From Novosphingobium album (ex Hu et al. 2023) (GTDB lineage Bacteria > Pseudomonadota > Alphaproteobacteria > Sphingomonadales > Sphingomonadaceae), in NCBI RefSeq assembly GCF_022832385.1, contig NZ_JALHLE010000018.1, forward strand, positions 62,001 to 126,000: 64,000 nucleotides of DNA, in the 5' to 3' direction. Positions within the stretch are counted from its first letter, which is position 1. Every line of letters starts with the position of its first letter. The notes beneath the pieces were generated by a model. It was not told where the DNA came from. It saw only the letters and a program-made list of their open reading frames with translations, and searched no databases. Positions 52,071 through 60,438 of this stretch are shown here, one piece after another. The position numbers and the translations under genes are program-made.

Positions 52071-52831
52071 GCCGCCTGATCCTCTCGCGCCGCACGCTGA
52101 TCCGCGGCGGGGCCGCCGGAGCGGGCAGCATCATGCTCTCCGGCTGCGACAAGCTGTTCGAGAACCCCACCTTCCGCCATACGCTGGAAGGCGCGGAAGA
52201 CCTGCACAAACTGACCCAGCGTGCGCTCGGCCGCCATGCGCTGGCGCGCGAGTTCAGCGAGGCGGACATGTCGCCGCAGTTCCGTGCCAACGGCAGCCGC
52301 GAAGTGGCCGACCCCGTCTATCGTCAGCATCTGGCACAAGGCTTTTCGCAATGGGCGCTGCGGGTGGAAGGGCTGGTGGACAAGCCGGTGACGCTGCCGC
52401 TGGACGTGCTCAGATCCATGCCGCAGCGCAAGCAGATCACGCGGCACGACTGCGTCGAGGGCTGGAGCGCGATCGGCCAGTGGACCGGGCCGCGCCTCGG
52501 TGCGATCCTCGATCTCGCCGGGCTCAAACCGCAGGCGAAGTACATCGTGTTCCACTGCGCCGACCTCTACCACGGCCGGCCCTATTACGAATCGATCGAT
52601 CTGGTGGACGCCTTCCATCCGCAGACGCTCCTGGCCTGGTCGATGAACGGCAGGCCGCTGGAACAGGCCCACGGCGCACCGCTCCGCCTGCGTGTGGAGC
52701 GCCAGCTCGGCTACAAGCACGCCAAGTTCGTGACCCGGATCGAGGCAGTGGCCTCGCTCGGCGGCATCTATGGCGGCAAGGGCGGCTATTGGGAGGATAA
52801 CGGCAGCTACGCCTGGTATGCCGGGATCTGA
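52067..52831 (+). CDS. Molybdopterin-dependent oxidoreductase (sulfite oxidase/MsrP fold)
   Basis: 254-aa periplasmic Mo enzyme. N-terminus SRRTLIRGGAAGAGSIMLSG is a twin-Arg (Tat) signal, and the LSGC at 24-27 also looks like a lipobox. The Mo-ligand cysteine is in HDCVEGWSAIGQWTG (Cys129). Shorter than MsrP-type YedY (~330 aa). Follows its likely cytochrome b561 partner with ATGA overlap. Substrate could be sulfoxides, sulfite or N-oxides; unresolved. Confidence 0.87.
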   Translation: MSRLILSRRTLIRGGAAGAGSIMLSGCDKLFENPTFRHTLEGAEDLHKLTQRALGRHALAREFSEADMSPQFRANGSREVADPVYRQHLAQGFSQWALRVEGLVDKPVTLPLDVLRSMPQRKQITRHDCVEGWSAIGQWTGPRLGAILDLAGLKPQAKYIVFHCADLYHGRPYYESIDLVDAFHPQTLLAWSMNGRPLEQAHGAPLRLRVERQLGYKHAKFVTRIEAVASLGGIYGGKGGYWEDNGSYAWYAGI

Positions 52832-52876
52832 CGTTCCCGCCGCGTAACCCATCAAAATTGATCTCGGACAAAGAAG

Positions 52877-52896
52877 TGATCCACACTGTATCGCTA
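52877..52896. promoter_or_regulatory. Shared 20-bp element, copy 1 (sterol desaturase)
   Basis: TGATCCACACTGTATCGCTA, read on +, 67 bp before the sterol-desaturase ATG. It matches the element before the P450 gene at 18 of 20 positions. Confidence 0.6.
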
Positions 52897-52963
52897 TGAG
52901 AATGCTGTTCCCGCAGCTGCTGGCGAATCAGCTCCGGGAAACAGTCTTTGAGAGGATCGCATC

Positions 52964-53776
52964 ATGAACAGTGCTTTTTGGGATGGGCTGGCGGCAGGCT
53001 ACCACTGGCAATTGTCGCTCATAACAGCAGTCGGCATTGCGGCGGTGACGTTTGCGGGAAAGCTGCTCGTGCAGCTGGTTCCCACGTTTCGCGCGGCGAA
53101 GAGGCTTAACCGCGAGACCTACGCCCAGAAAATGGAAAACCCGCGCTATGCCGCAAACCTGCGCTGGAATCGCAAGTGGGGCGTGTTCTACTGGGTGGTC
53201 ATCTTCGCGGGCATCCTGCCCTTCTGCCTTACGGCAGAGGCGCAGCCGGTCTGGCAGGTCCTGCTCGACTGCTTCGTGATCCTGATGGTCTATGACTTCT
53301 TCTATTACCTCGTGCACCGCTTCCTGTTCCACGATGCCGGGTTCCTTGGCGGGCCGCTGATGTGGGTCCACGCCGTGCACCACCGCCAGCACAACCCCTG
53401 CCGCGAGGATTCGAGCTATATCCACCCGCTGGAAGTGGCGATGGGTCTGGGGCTCTACGTTGCGTGCATCTTCGTGCTGTCTCGTTTCATGGGCGATTTC
53501 CACGTCGCCACGATCGTGATCACCTGGGTCGCCTTCACCGAGATCAACCTGCACAACCATGACTTGTGGACGGTGGACCGCTTCCCCTTCAAGTATCTCA
53601 ACACAATGTCGGCGATGCACCACAACCACCACGCGCGTTTCACCGGCGGCAACTTCGCGACGATCTCGCTGCTCTATGACTGGATGTTCGGCACGCTGGA
53701 CTACGGGCAGGGCTACAAGGGTGCTGAATATGCGCCCAAGGCCAAGAAAGCGCCGGGAGGCGTCGGCGCCGCCTGA
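52964..53776 (+). CDS. Sterol desaturase/fatty acid hydroxylase superfamily protein
   Basis: 270-aa membrane di-iron oxygenase: three His clusters, HRFLFH (~118), HAVHHRQH (~136) and HHNHHARF (~223), and an NLHNHD between. About four membrane segments (residues 15-35, 68-90, 95-115, 150-180). Family acts as sterol/carotenoid/lipid hydroxylase or desaturase. It faces the P450 gene, and both share one upstream element, so they may work on the same lipid or terpenoid. Ends at a strong terminator. Confidence 0.85.
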   Translation: MNSAFWDGLAAGYHWQLSLITAVGIAAVTFAGKLLVQLVPTFRAAKRLNRETYAQKMENPRYAANLRWNRKWGVFYWVVIFAGILPFCLTAEAQPVWQVLLDCFVILMVYDFFYYLVHRFLFHDAGFLGGPLMWVHAVHHRQHNPCREDSSYIHPLEVAMGLGLYVACIFVLSRFMGDFHVATIVITWVAFTEINLHNHDLWTVDRFPFKYLNTMSAMHHNHHARFTGGNFATISLLYDWMFGTLDYGQGYKGAEYAPKAKKAPGGVGAA

Positions 53777-53800
53777 CAGCTTGGACAGGCAGGTAAAGAG

Positions 53801-53831
53801 AAACCGGGGCCCGCAGGGCCCCGGTTTTGTT
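53801..53831. terminator. Bidirectional intrinsic terminator
   Basis: A 12-bp perfect stem (53801-53812 with 53816-53827) and 3-nt loop GCA, with AAA at the left and TTTTGTTT at the right. It lies 24 nt past the sterol-desaturase stop and just 20 nt from the P450 stop, so it can end transcription from both sides. Confidence 0.9.
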
Positions 53832-53850
53832 TCGCCTCCGTGCGTGGCGG

Positions 53851-55116
53851 TCAGGCGAGCTTGATATGCAGGTTGGCGAGCCCGCGGATGATGTAGCTCG
53901 GCTCGTATTCGATGGTGCGGGCACCGGCAGAGCCATGGCGCGCCTCGTCCAGAGTGATCGCGCTGCTGTGTTCCAGGAACCGGTCGAGGATCACGGCGAC
54001 TTCCGCCCGCGCCAAGGGCGCGCCGGCGCAAGTATGGGCACCGCGCCCGAACGCGAGGTGTTCCTTGATCTTGGGGCGGCCGATGCGGAACTCGCCGGGA
54101 TTGTCCCACCGGCGCGGATCGCGGTTGGCCGCTGACAGCGAGACGACCACGCGTTTGCCGGCGGGGAGCTCCATTTCCCCGATGCGGGTCTTGCGAGAGG
54201 CGATGCGGAACGTTGCCTTGGTCGAGCCTTCGATCCGCAGCACTTCCTCCAGGAATGGGCCGATGAGCGAACGGTCCTCGCGCAACTGCTGTTGGAGCGC
54301 CTGATCCTCGGCGAGGCGGCGCATTGAATTGCCGATCAGCTTGGCGCTGGTGTCCTGCCCGGCGGCGAACAGGAACATCGCGGTTTTGACCACTTCCATG
54401 GCATCGGGCGTCGTGCCGTCGGGGTAGGTGGCCAGCGCCATTTCCGTCATGACGTCATCCTGCGGCTGGGCGCGGCGCTCGGCGACGTAGCGGCCGAAGT
54501 ACCCGGCCATGACCATCAGCGGGTGGACGCTCTGGCCTTCGTCACCGGCGTCCATGTTGCCCGGGGGCGGGGCGGAGTCGATGATCTGGCGGAAGGATTC
54601 GCGGTCGTCCGCCGGCACGCCCAGCAGGTCGGCAATGACCATGGTGACGAAGGGTGTGGCGACCTTGTTGACCAGTTCACAACCGCCCGCCGCGACCACT
54701 TCCCTGACCATGTCCTCCGCGTAGGCGCGCATGAAGGCCTCGTTGGCCTTGAGCCGCGAAGGCGTGAACAGCGGGTTGAGCAGTGAGCGCGCAGCCGCGT
54801 GCCGGTCTCCGTCGTAGGAGACCATCAGCTCCATCGGATTGCTCGGCGCCGAGGCCAATTGCGCGGTAATGTCATCGCCCTCGATCTCGAAGGGTAGCGC
54901 CACCAGCGGATCGGGGTTCAGCCAGGACGAGAAGTCGCGGGTGTTGAGCAGGACCTCGAGCGCCTCGGCAAATCCGGTTACGACCACCACGTCGCGGCTG
55001 CGCATCTGGTAGACCGGGCCATGGGCGCGGATCGTCTCGAAATAGTCGTAGGGGTCGAGAAGCACCGAGTGATCGGTGAAATAGTCTTTTTCCACGAGTT
55101 CCGCGGCACTTGCCAT
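53851..55116 (-). CDS. Cytochrome P450
   Basis: 421-aa soluble class I bacterial P450. I-helix FAAGQDTSAKLI (the acid-alcohol pair is QDT), K-helix EEVLR (E-x-x-R), RDPRRWDNPGEF and heme loop AFGRGAHTCAGAPLAR with the cysteine ligand. The ATG at 55116 has GGGAGA 6 nt upstream; ATGs at 55137 and 55242 are less likely. No ferredoxin or reductase gene is adjacent. Hydroxylates a hydrophobic substrate, perhaps the same one as the sterol-desaturase-like enzyme. Confidence 0.92.
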   Translation of the reverse strand: MASAAELVEKDYFTDHSVLLDPYDYFETIRAHGPVYQMRSRDVVVVTGFAEALEVLLNTRDFSSWLNPDPLVALPFEIEGDDITAQLASAPSNPMELMVSYDGDRHAAARSLLNPLFTPSRLKANEAFMRAYAEDMVREVVAAGGCELVNKVATPFVTMVIADLLGVPADDRESFRQIIDSAPPPGNMDAGDEGQSVHPLMVMAGYFGRYVAERRAQPQDDVMTEMALATYPDGTTPDAMEVVKTAMFLFAAGQDTSAKLIGNSMRRLAEDQALQQQLREDRSLIGPFLEEVLRIEGSTKATFRIASRKTRIGEMELPAGKRVVVSLSAANRDPRRWDNPGEFRIGRPKIKEHLAFGRGAHTCAGAPLARAEVAVILDRFLEHSSAITLDEARHGSAGARTIEYEPSYIIRGLANLHIKLA

Positions 55117-55158
55117 TTCAGGTCTCCCATTCTTCATGCCGCCGGGCCGACGGTTTAG

Positions 55159-55178
55159 TAGTGATATAGTGTGGATCA
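55159..55178. promoter_or_regulatory. Shared 20-bp element, copy 2 (P450)
   Basis: On the minus strand TGATCCACACTATATCACTA, 43 bp before the P450 ATG; it differs from the desaturase copy only at two G/A positions. It contains the interrupted dyad GAT-N9-ATC. It also lies in the divergent region before the ABC ATPase. Confidence 0.6.
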
Positions 55179-55253
55179 TAAGTGAGGGCTGATATCCCGT
55201 CAAGCAAGGGCTGCTCTTTACGCCGCTGCAAACCTGCCCCACATGCTGAGGTC

Positions 55254-56213
55254 ATGAGCACTTCCCCTGCACCTACGGCCGCCATCTCCATCCGCGATCT
55301 TGTCAAGCGCTATGCGCCGGCGGGTGAGGCCGAGGGAAAGCTGGCGTTGAACGGCGTTTCGTTTGACGTGCCGGAAGGCGGCATCTTCGGGCTGCTCGGC
55401 CCCAATGGCGCCGGTAAATCGACGCTGATCAACATTCTGGCCGGGCTCGTGCGCAAGTCCTCCGGCACGGCCGAGATCTGGGGGTTCGATATCGATCGCG
55501 ACCAGCGCAATGCCAAGCGCTCGATCGGCATCGTGCCGCAGGAGATCGTCTTCGATCCTTTCTTCACGCCGTTCGAAGTGCTCGAGATCCAGGCCGGGCT
55601 CTATGGCATCGCCAAGCATCTGCGCCGGTCGGAGGAACTGCTGCGCGCGGTCCATCTGGGCGACAAGCGCAACGCCTATGCCCGCACTCTGTCAGGCGGG
55701 ATGAAGCGGCGCCTGCTTATCGCCAAGGCGCTCGTCCACCAGCCGCCAGTCCTGGTGCTCGATGAACCGACCGCGGGCGTCGATGTCGAGCTGCGCCGCC
55801 AGCTCTGGGATCTCGTCACCGAGATGAACCGCGAAGGCGTGACGATCGTGCTCACCACGCACTACCTCGAGGAAGCCGAGGAGCTTTGCGACCGCATCGC
55901 CATCATCAACCACGGGCAGGTGATCGCCAACAAGCCGACGCGCGAACTGGTCGGCATGGCCCGCGAGAAAATCATCGCGCTCACGCTTGACCGCGAGGTA
56001 ACCGAGCTGCCCAGCCATCCTGGCTTCCTCAAGTGCGAGAAGACCGGTGAACGGGAGCTGGAGATCACTTATGACAAGGATCGCAGCAATGCGGGTGAAA
56101 TTCTCTCGGCGATTCAGGCGCAAGGATTCGCCATTGTGGATGTGACGACACGCGAAGCTGATCTGGAGGATGTCTTCGTGACGCTGACGAGTCAGGCGCG
56201 TAGCGCCGCCTGA
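55254..56213 (+). CDS. ABC transporter ATP-binding protein (no adjacent permease)
   Basis: 319-aa ABC-2-type ATPase: Walker A GPNGAGKS, Q-loop in GIVPQEIVFDPF, signature LSGGMKRR, Walker B VLVLDEPTAGVD, switch His in LTTHYLEEAEELCDR, and a ~100-residue C-terminal domain (IALTLDREVTELPSHPGF onward) like that of NodI/DrrA exporters. No membrane subunit is found on either side, as nadB follows and the P450 gene is divergent. Could serve a permease elsewhere. Confidence 0.88.
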   Translation: MSTSPAPTAAISIRDLVKRYAPAGEAEGKLALNGVSFDVPEGGIFGLLGPNGAGKSTLINILAGLVRKSSGTAEIWGFDIDRDQRNAKRSIGIVPQEIVFDPFFTPFEVLEIQAGLYGIAKHLRRSEELLRAVHLGDKRNAYARTLSGGMKRRLLIAKALVHQPPVLVLDEPTAGVDVELRRQLWDLVTEMNREGVTIVLTTHYLEEAEELCDRIAIINHGQVIANKPTRELVGMAREKIIALTLDREVTELPSHPGFLKCEKTGERELEITYDKDRSNAGEILSAIQAQGFAIVDVTTREADLEDVFVTLTSQARSAA

Positions 56214-56289
56214 CATTGCGTTTCGGGTATGTCGTGCCGGAAAGGCACAAAATCTTGCAGCGACTGTCATGTCCCGGCAAGGAAGCGCG

Positions 56290-57891
56290 ATGGAATCGCT
56301 AGCAAGCCCCGCCCGTACTTTCGATATTCTCGTGATCGGCTCAGGCGCGGCGGGACTTACCGCTGCGCTGGCTCTGGCCGAACAGCACAAGGTCGCGGTG
56401 CTGGCCAAGGGGACGCTCACGGGTGGTTCGACGGCGTGGGCGCAGGGCGGCATCGCGGCCGTGCTCGATCAGGGCGACACTTTCGAGGAACATGAGCGCG
56501 ATACCATGATCGCGGGGGCCGGCCTCAACCGGCGTGAGACGGTCGATTTCGTCATCGAACGTGCCCCTCACGCGATCAACCGCCTGATGGATCTGGGTGT
56601 GCCGTTCAACATGGAGGGCAATGAACTCCACCTGACGCGTGAGGGCGGGCATTCGCACCGCCGTATCGTCCATGTGAACGACGCTACCGGCTGGGCGGTC
56701 CAACAGGCGCTGCTGCGTGCGGCGGAAGCCAATCCCAACATCACTCTGCTGCCTGGCCGTTCGTGCATCGACTTCATCACCGGCAAGCACGAGATGCGCT
56801 ATTCGGCGTCAGGCAGGGTCTGGGGCGCCTATGCTCTCAATGAAGTGAGCGGCCACGTCGAGGCTTTCACTGCCCGTGCGACGGTGCTGGCGACTGGCGG
56901 CGCGGGCCGCGTCTATCAGTTCAGCACGGCGCCGCGCGGCGCTACCGGCGATGGCATCTCGATGGCCTGGCGTGCAGGTGCGCGGGTCTCCAACATGGAG
57001 ATGATGCAGTTCCATCCGACCTGCCTCTACAATCTGGAGGTGAAGAACTTCCTCATCACTGAAGCCGTGCGGGGCGAGGGCGGTCGGCTGATCAATCCGC
57101 GCACTGGTAAGCGCTTCATGACCTTCTACGATCCCGAGCGGCTCGAACTGGCCCCGCGCGATGTGGTGGCACGCGCGATCGACTCCGAGATCAAGCGCTT
57201 CGGTCTCGACTGCGTCCATCTCGACATCAGCCACCAGCCGCCGGAATTCGTGCGCGAGCATTTCCCCACGATCTACGAGAAGCTGCTGACGCTCGGCATC
57301 GACATGACCAAGGAGCCGATCCCGGTTGTGCCCGCCCAGCACTACACCTGTGGCGGTGTGCTGATCGACCTTGATGGGCGCACTGATCTGCCCGGCCTCT
57401 ATGCCGCTGGCGAATGCACTGAGAGTGGTCTTCACGGGGCCAACCGTCTGGCGTCCAATTCCTTGCTCGAATGCTTTGTGTTCGGCGATGCGGCGGCGGC
57501 GCATATCCTTGCAAACTGGGACAGTTTCGACGTGCCTCCGTCGGTCCGGCCCTGGGATGAAAGCCGCGTCACCGAACCGGACGAGGAAGTGGTCATCAAG
57601 CAGAACTGGACCGAGATTCGCCGTTTCATGTGGAACTACGTGGGCATCGTGCGAACGACCAAACGCCTGGAGCGCGCGATGCACCGCATCCAGTTGCTCA
57701 ATACCGAGATCGAGGAATATTACCGTCACTTCCGCGTCTCGACTGACCTGATCGAGCTGCGCAACCTGCTGCAATCGGCTGAACTGATCGTGCGGTCCGC
57801 GCTCAAACGGCATGAGAGCCGGGGGTTGCACTACACGCTCGACTATCCGCAGACGGACGAGGTGCCGCTCGATACCGTGCTGGTGCCCTGA
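56290..57891 (+). CDS. nadB: L-aspartate oxidase
   Basis: 533-aa FAD enzyme of de novo NAD synthesis that turns L-aspartate into iminoaspartate. GSGAAGLTAALALAE (FAD), GGSTAWAQGGIAAVLDQGDT, LTREGGHSHRRIVHV, MEMMQFHPTCLY and GLYAAGECTESGLHGANRLA with SNSLLE are the diagnostic stretches that separate NadB from succinate dehydrogenase. Start taken at 56290 (AAGGAAG 6 nt upstream) over 56269. nadA and nadC are not nearby. Confidence 0.93.
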   Translation: MESLASPARTFDILVIGSGAAGLTAALALAEQHKVAVLAKGTLTGGSTAWAQGGIAAVLDQGDTFEEHERDTMIAGAGLNRRETVDFVIERAPHAINRLMDLGVPFNMEGNELHLTREGGHSHRRIVHVNDATGWAVQQALLRAAEANPNITLLPGRSCIDFITGKHEMRYSASGRVWGAYALNEVSGHVEAFTARATVLATGGAGRVYQFSTAPRGATGDGISMAWRAGARVSNMEMMQFHPTCLYNLEVKNFLITEAVRGEGGRLINPRTGKRFMTFYDPERLELAPRDVVARAIDSEIKRFGLDCVHLDISHQPPEFVREHFPTIYEKLLTLGIDMTKEPIPVVPAQHYTCGGVLIDLDGRTDLPGLYAAGECTESGLHGANRLASNSLLECFVFGDAAAAHILANWDSFDVPPSVRPWDESRVTEPDEEVVIKQNWTEIRRFMWNYVGIVRTTKRLERAMHRIQLLNTEIEEYYRHFRVSTDLIELRNLLQSAELIVRSALKRHESRGLHYTLDYPQTDEVPLDTVLVP

Positions 57892-57979
57892 GCCCATCGC
57901 TCCCGCGTAGCAGTTGCGTGGCAGGTCGACAGCGGCCCGCAGGTGCCGCACTCTCCCCGGTACAAGGGAGAGAGGCAGA

Positions 57980-58720
57980 ATGGCTATCAGGACAGCATTC
58001 GTCACCGGCTCGTCGCAGGGTATCGGCGCGGCCACGGCGCGCGCACTCGCGGCGGACGGATACCGTGTCATCGTCCACTACGGTGGCAATCGCGACAAGG
58101 CTGAGGCCGTCGTGGCGGAAATCAGGGGCGGTGGCGGCGGTGCGGAACTGGTGAGCGGTGACCTGTCTGATCCGCAAACCCCGGCGCGGCTCGCCGCCGA
58201 GGTCGCGGCACGCTGTCCTGATGGTCTGCAGGCGCTGGTGATGAATGCGGCGGTGATGCCGCCTTCGGACATCGGAGTGTGCAGCGAAGAGACCTTCGAC
58301 CGCATTTTCACTGTAAACCTGCGCGCGCCGTTCTTCCTGCTGCAGGCGCTGTCGCCCACGCTGGCGGAAGGGGCGAGCGTGGTCTTCGTTTCCTCGCTCA
58401 CCGCGCGGCGGGTGACGGGCGGCGTCGCGGCCTATGCAACGATGAAGGGCGGCATCGAAACGCTGGTGCGCCGCGCCGCGCACGAGTTCGGACCGCGCTG
58501 GATCCGGGTCAACGCGGTGGCGCCCGGCACCACCGCCACCGGCCCGATCGCCGCCTGGGCGGAAACGCCACAGGGCTTCGAGATCACCACGCGCGATCAG
58601 GCTTTGAAGCGTGTGGCGCAGCCCGAGGACATTGCCGGGCCGATCGCCTTCCTGTGCAGCGATGCCGCGCGCTGGATTACCGGGACAGTGATTCCGGTCG
58701 ATGGCGGAGCACTGTTGTGA
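57980..58720 (+). CDS. SDR-family oxidoreductase (first of a pair)
   Basis: 246-aa SDR: VTGSSQGIGAATARAL, NAAVM, VSSLTARR, active-site YATMK and PGTTATGP, complete. GGGAGAGAGGC lies before the ATG. Its stop overlaps the GTG of a second SDR (58717-58720). Both resemble 3-oxoacyl-ACP reductase-type SDRs (FabG-like) of unknown substrate. Confidence 0.85.
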   Translation: MAIRTAFVTGSSQGIGAATARALAADGYRVIVHYGGNRDKAEAVVAEIRGGGGGAELVSGDLSDPQTPARLAAEVAARCPDGLQALVMNAAVMPPSDIGVCSEETFDRIFTVNLRAPFFLLQALSPTLAEGASVVFVSSLTARRVTGGVAAYATMKGGIETLVRRAAHEFGPRWIRVNAVAPGTTATGPIAAWAETPQGFEITTRDQALKRVAQPEDIAGPIAFLCSDAARWITGTVIPVDGGALL

Positions 58721-59484
58721 AGCGGTTGGAAGGGCGCATCGCGCTTGTCACGGGTTCATCGCGCGGGATCGGCGCGGCCATTGCGCGCAAGTTGGCATCC
58801 GAGGGCGCACGCGTGGTGATCCATGCGCGCAGCCAGCGTGATCGGGCCGATGCAGTCGCGGAGGTCATTCGTGCGGCGGGCGGCAGTGCCGATGTCGTGA
58901 TGGGTGACCTTGCCACTGGCGAAACTGCGCTTGAGGTCGTGCGCGCGGCCCATGCCATCCATGGCGCGCTCGATGTGCTGGTGCTCAACGCGGGCGGTGG
59001 CAAGGGCGGGCTGGCGGCGGACATGCCGCTGGAGACTGTCGATGCAGTGCTGGCGCTCAATCTGCGCGCGACGATTCTGGCAGCATCCGAGTTTGCCCGG
59101 CTGACCGCGAGCGAAGCCGGGCGGATCGTCTTCATCTCTTCTGGCATGGCCACGCATCCCGCTCCGGGGGTCTCGATCGGGGCGGCCGCCAAGGCCGGGG
59201 CGGAGGCTTTCATGCGCAGTCTCGCGCAGGAGTTGGGCCCGCGCGGGATCACCTGCAATTCGGTGGCGCCGGGCTGCACGCGCACGGAGATGATCGCCGG
59301 GCAGTCTTGGCCCGATCAGGTCGTGCCCTGGACCGCACTGCGCCGTCTGGGCGAGCCGGAGGACATTGCCGAAGTCGTGGGCTTCCTCGCGTCGGACGAA
59401 GGGCGCTGGATTACCGGGCAGACGATTGCGGCCAATGGTGGTCTGGTCACCACGGCCGCCAATATCCTGGCGCGCGCCCAATAG
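58717..59484 (+). CDS. SDR-family protein lacking the active-site tyrosine
   Basis: 255-aa SDR coupled by GTGA to the preceding SDR. The coenzyme site VTGSSRGIGAAIARKL and NAGGG are intact, as is the serine in ISSGMA, but where Tyr-x-x-x-Lys should be the protein reads GAAAK (in GVSIGAAAKAGAEAF): glycine replaces the catalytic tyrosine. A noncatalytic partner of the first SDR, or a different chemistry, is likely; the reading frame is otherwise undamaged. Confidence 0.85.
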   Translation: MKRLEGRIALVTGSSRGIGAAIARKLASEGARVVIHARSQRDRADAVAEVIRAAGGSADVVMGDLATGETALEVVRAAHAIHGALDVLVLNAGGGKGGLAADMPLETVDAVLALNLRATILAASEFARLTASEAGRIVFISSGMATHPAPGVSIGAAAKAGAEAFMRSLAQELGPRGITCNSVAPGCTRTEMIAGQSWPDQVVPWTALRRLGEPEDIAEVVGFLASDEGRWITGQTIAANGGLVTTAANILARAQ

Positions 59485-59502
59485 AACCTGGGCTCAATAG
59501 AA

Positions 59503-59748
59503 TCAGCCGCCGATGCCGAAGGTGCGGCCGAGGAAGATCAGCGCCATCGCGCCCAGGATCGAGGCGAGGCATCCGGCGCGGCTGAAATCCCGCTGGCCCC
59601 GGCTGGTCACGAGCCCGGCTGCCAGCGAGCCGCCGATGCCGAGCAGGATCGTGGCGACCCAGCCCATAGAGACGGCACCGGGATAGAAGAAGCGCGCCAG
59701 AATGCCGATGAACAGACCGCTGAATATGGCGCCAATGATGTTGAACAT
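59503..59748 (-). CDS. GlsB/YeaQ/YmgE family membrane protein
   Basis: 81-aa protein with three hydrophobic helices: IIGAIFSGLFIGILARFFYPG, WVATILLGIGGSLAAGL and LASILGAMALIFLGRTF. The transglycosylase-associated (YeaQ) family is small and glycine-rich. Often stress-induced; function unproven. Convergent with the SDR pair, and divergent from the nrdA leader. Confidence 0.8.
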   Translation of the reverse strand: MFNIIGAIFSGLFIGILARFFYPGAVSMGWVATILLGIGGSLAAGLVTSRGQRDFSRAGCLASILGAMALIFLGRTFGIGG

Positions 59749-60438
59749 GGGGGCTTTGTTCCTCTCACGGGGTGGATTGCAGTGCCGGAGCGTAATGCGC
59801 CGTATGGGACGAAGGTTGCATGACCGGAGCCGCTTTGCCCATCCTGACTCGGCAGGCGTCGTTGAGGCATCGACCGATCGCGTCCGCGCGGCAGGGGCTT
59901 TGACCTGCATGTGACACTGCATGTGGCGTGGTATCCGGCTTGATGACCCCATATTGGCTATAACAGCCGCTTGACTCTGGCAAAAATGGACTCGGTTCGT
60001 CGCAAGCCCGATTCGGTTCACCGCCAATTTATGTGGAAAAATTTTTGCGCGCATTCATGCTTAAGGCACTTGCGCCGGTGACGGGAGCAGGACTTTCCAC
60101 GCGTCGCGCGATCTGCCGGGCTGTCCACCCCTCGTGGTCAGCCCGGATTAACCCCGGCTTCACCCTCTTGCACCCGTTTGCAGAAAGAGCACTATGGGTT
60201 GTGGCGCGTCGCTCGCGGGGCCTCAAGACCTAGGAAATACCCGTGGACCTGAAATGGGGCTGCAGGAGATTCCCAAAGGTGGGGCAGGGATTTCGTGGCG
60301 GCGCGGCAGGGGTCGGGCAGGGACATTTTGTTCTCTTTTTGTGCTATTGGTGCTAGACGGGAAGCTTGCTTTCCGCCGACTCGCACCGGCACTGCCCGGC
60401 TGCTGCCTTTAGCTGTGAACCCGCCGCGAGGCGGTTTG
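59749..60438. other. Long leader region of nrdA
   Basis: 690 bp without a supported gene. Contents: CCCCATAT (59947-59954), the same 8-mer as in the nrdB box; TGTGGAAAA (60032-60040), one base from a DnaA-box-like 9-mer; an AT-rich patch 60028-60050; and a T-rich stretch (60328-60345) near a possible promoter. A GNRA hairpin covers the ribosome site of nrdA. A regulated, long 5' untranslated region is plausible. Confidence 0.5.
60421..60434 (+). promoter_or_regulatory. Hairpin covering the nrdA ribosome site
   Basis: CCGCC-GCGA-GGCGG: a 5-bp stem capped by a GCGA (GNRA) tetraloop. It includes the GAGG Shine-Dalgarno of the ATG at 60439, so translation from that start may depend on the fold opening. 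If the true start is 60553, this would be upstream leader only. Confidence 0.4.

Noticed and set aside
60295-60438. NrdA extended upstream to 60295
   Set aside because: The extra 48 codons run through the T-rich promoter-like stretch and lack similarity to reductase N-termini.
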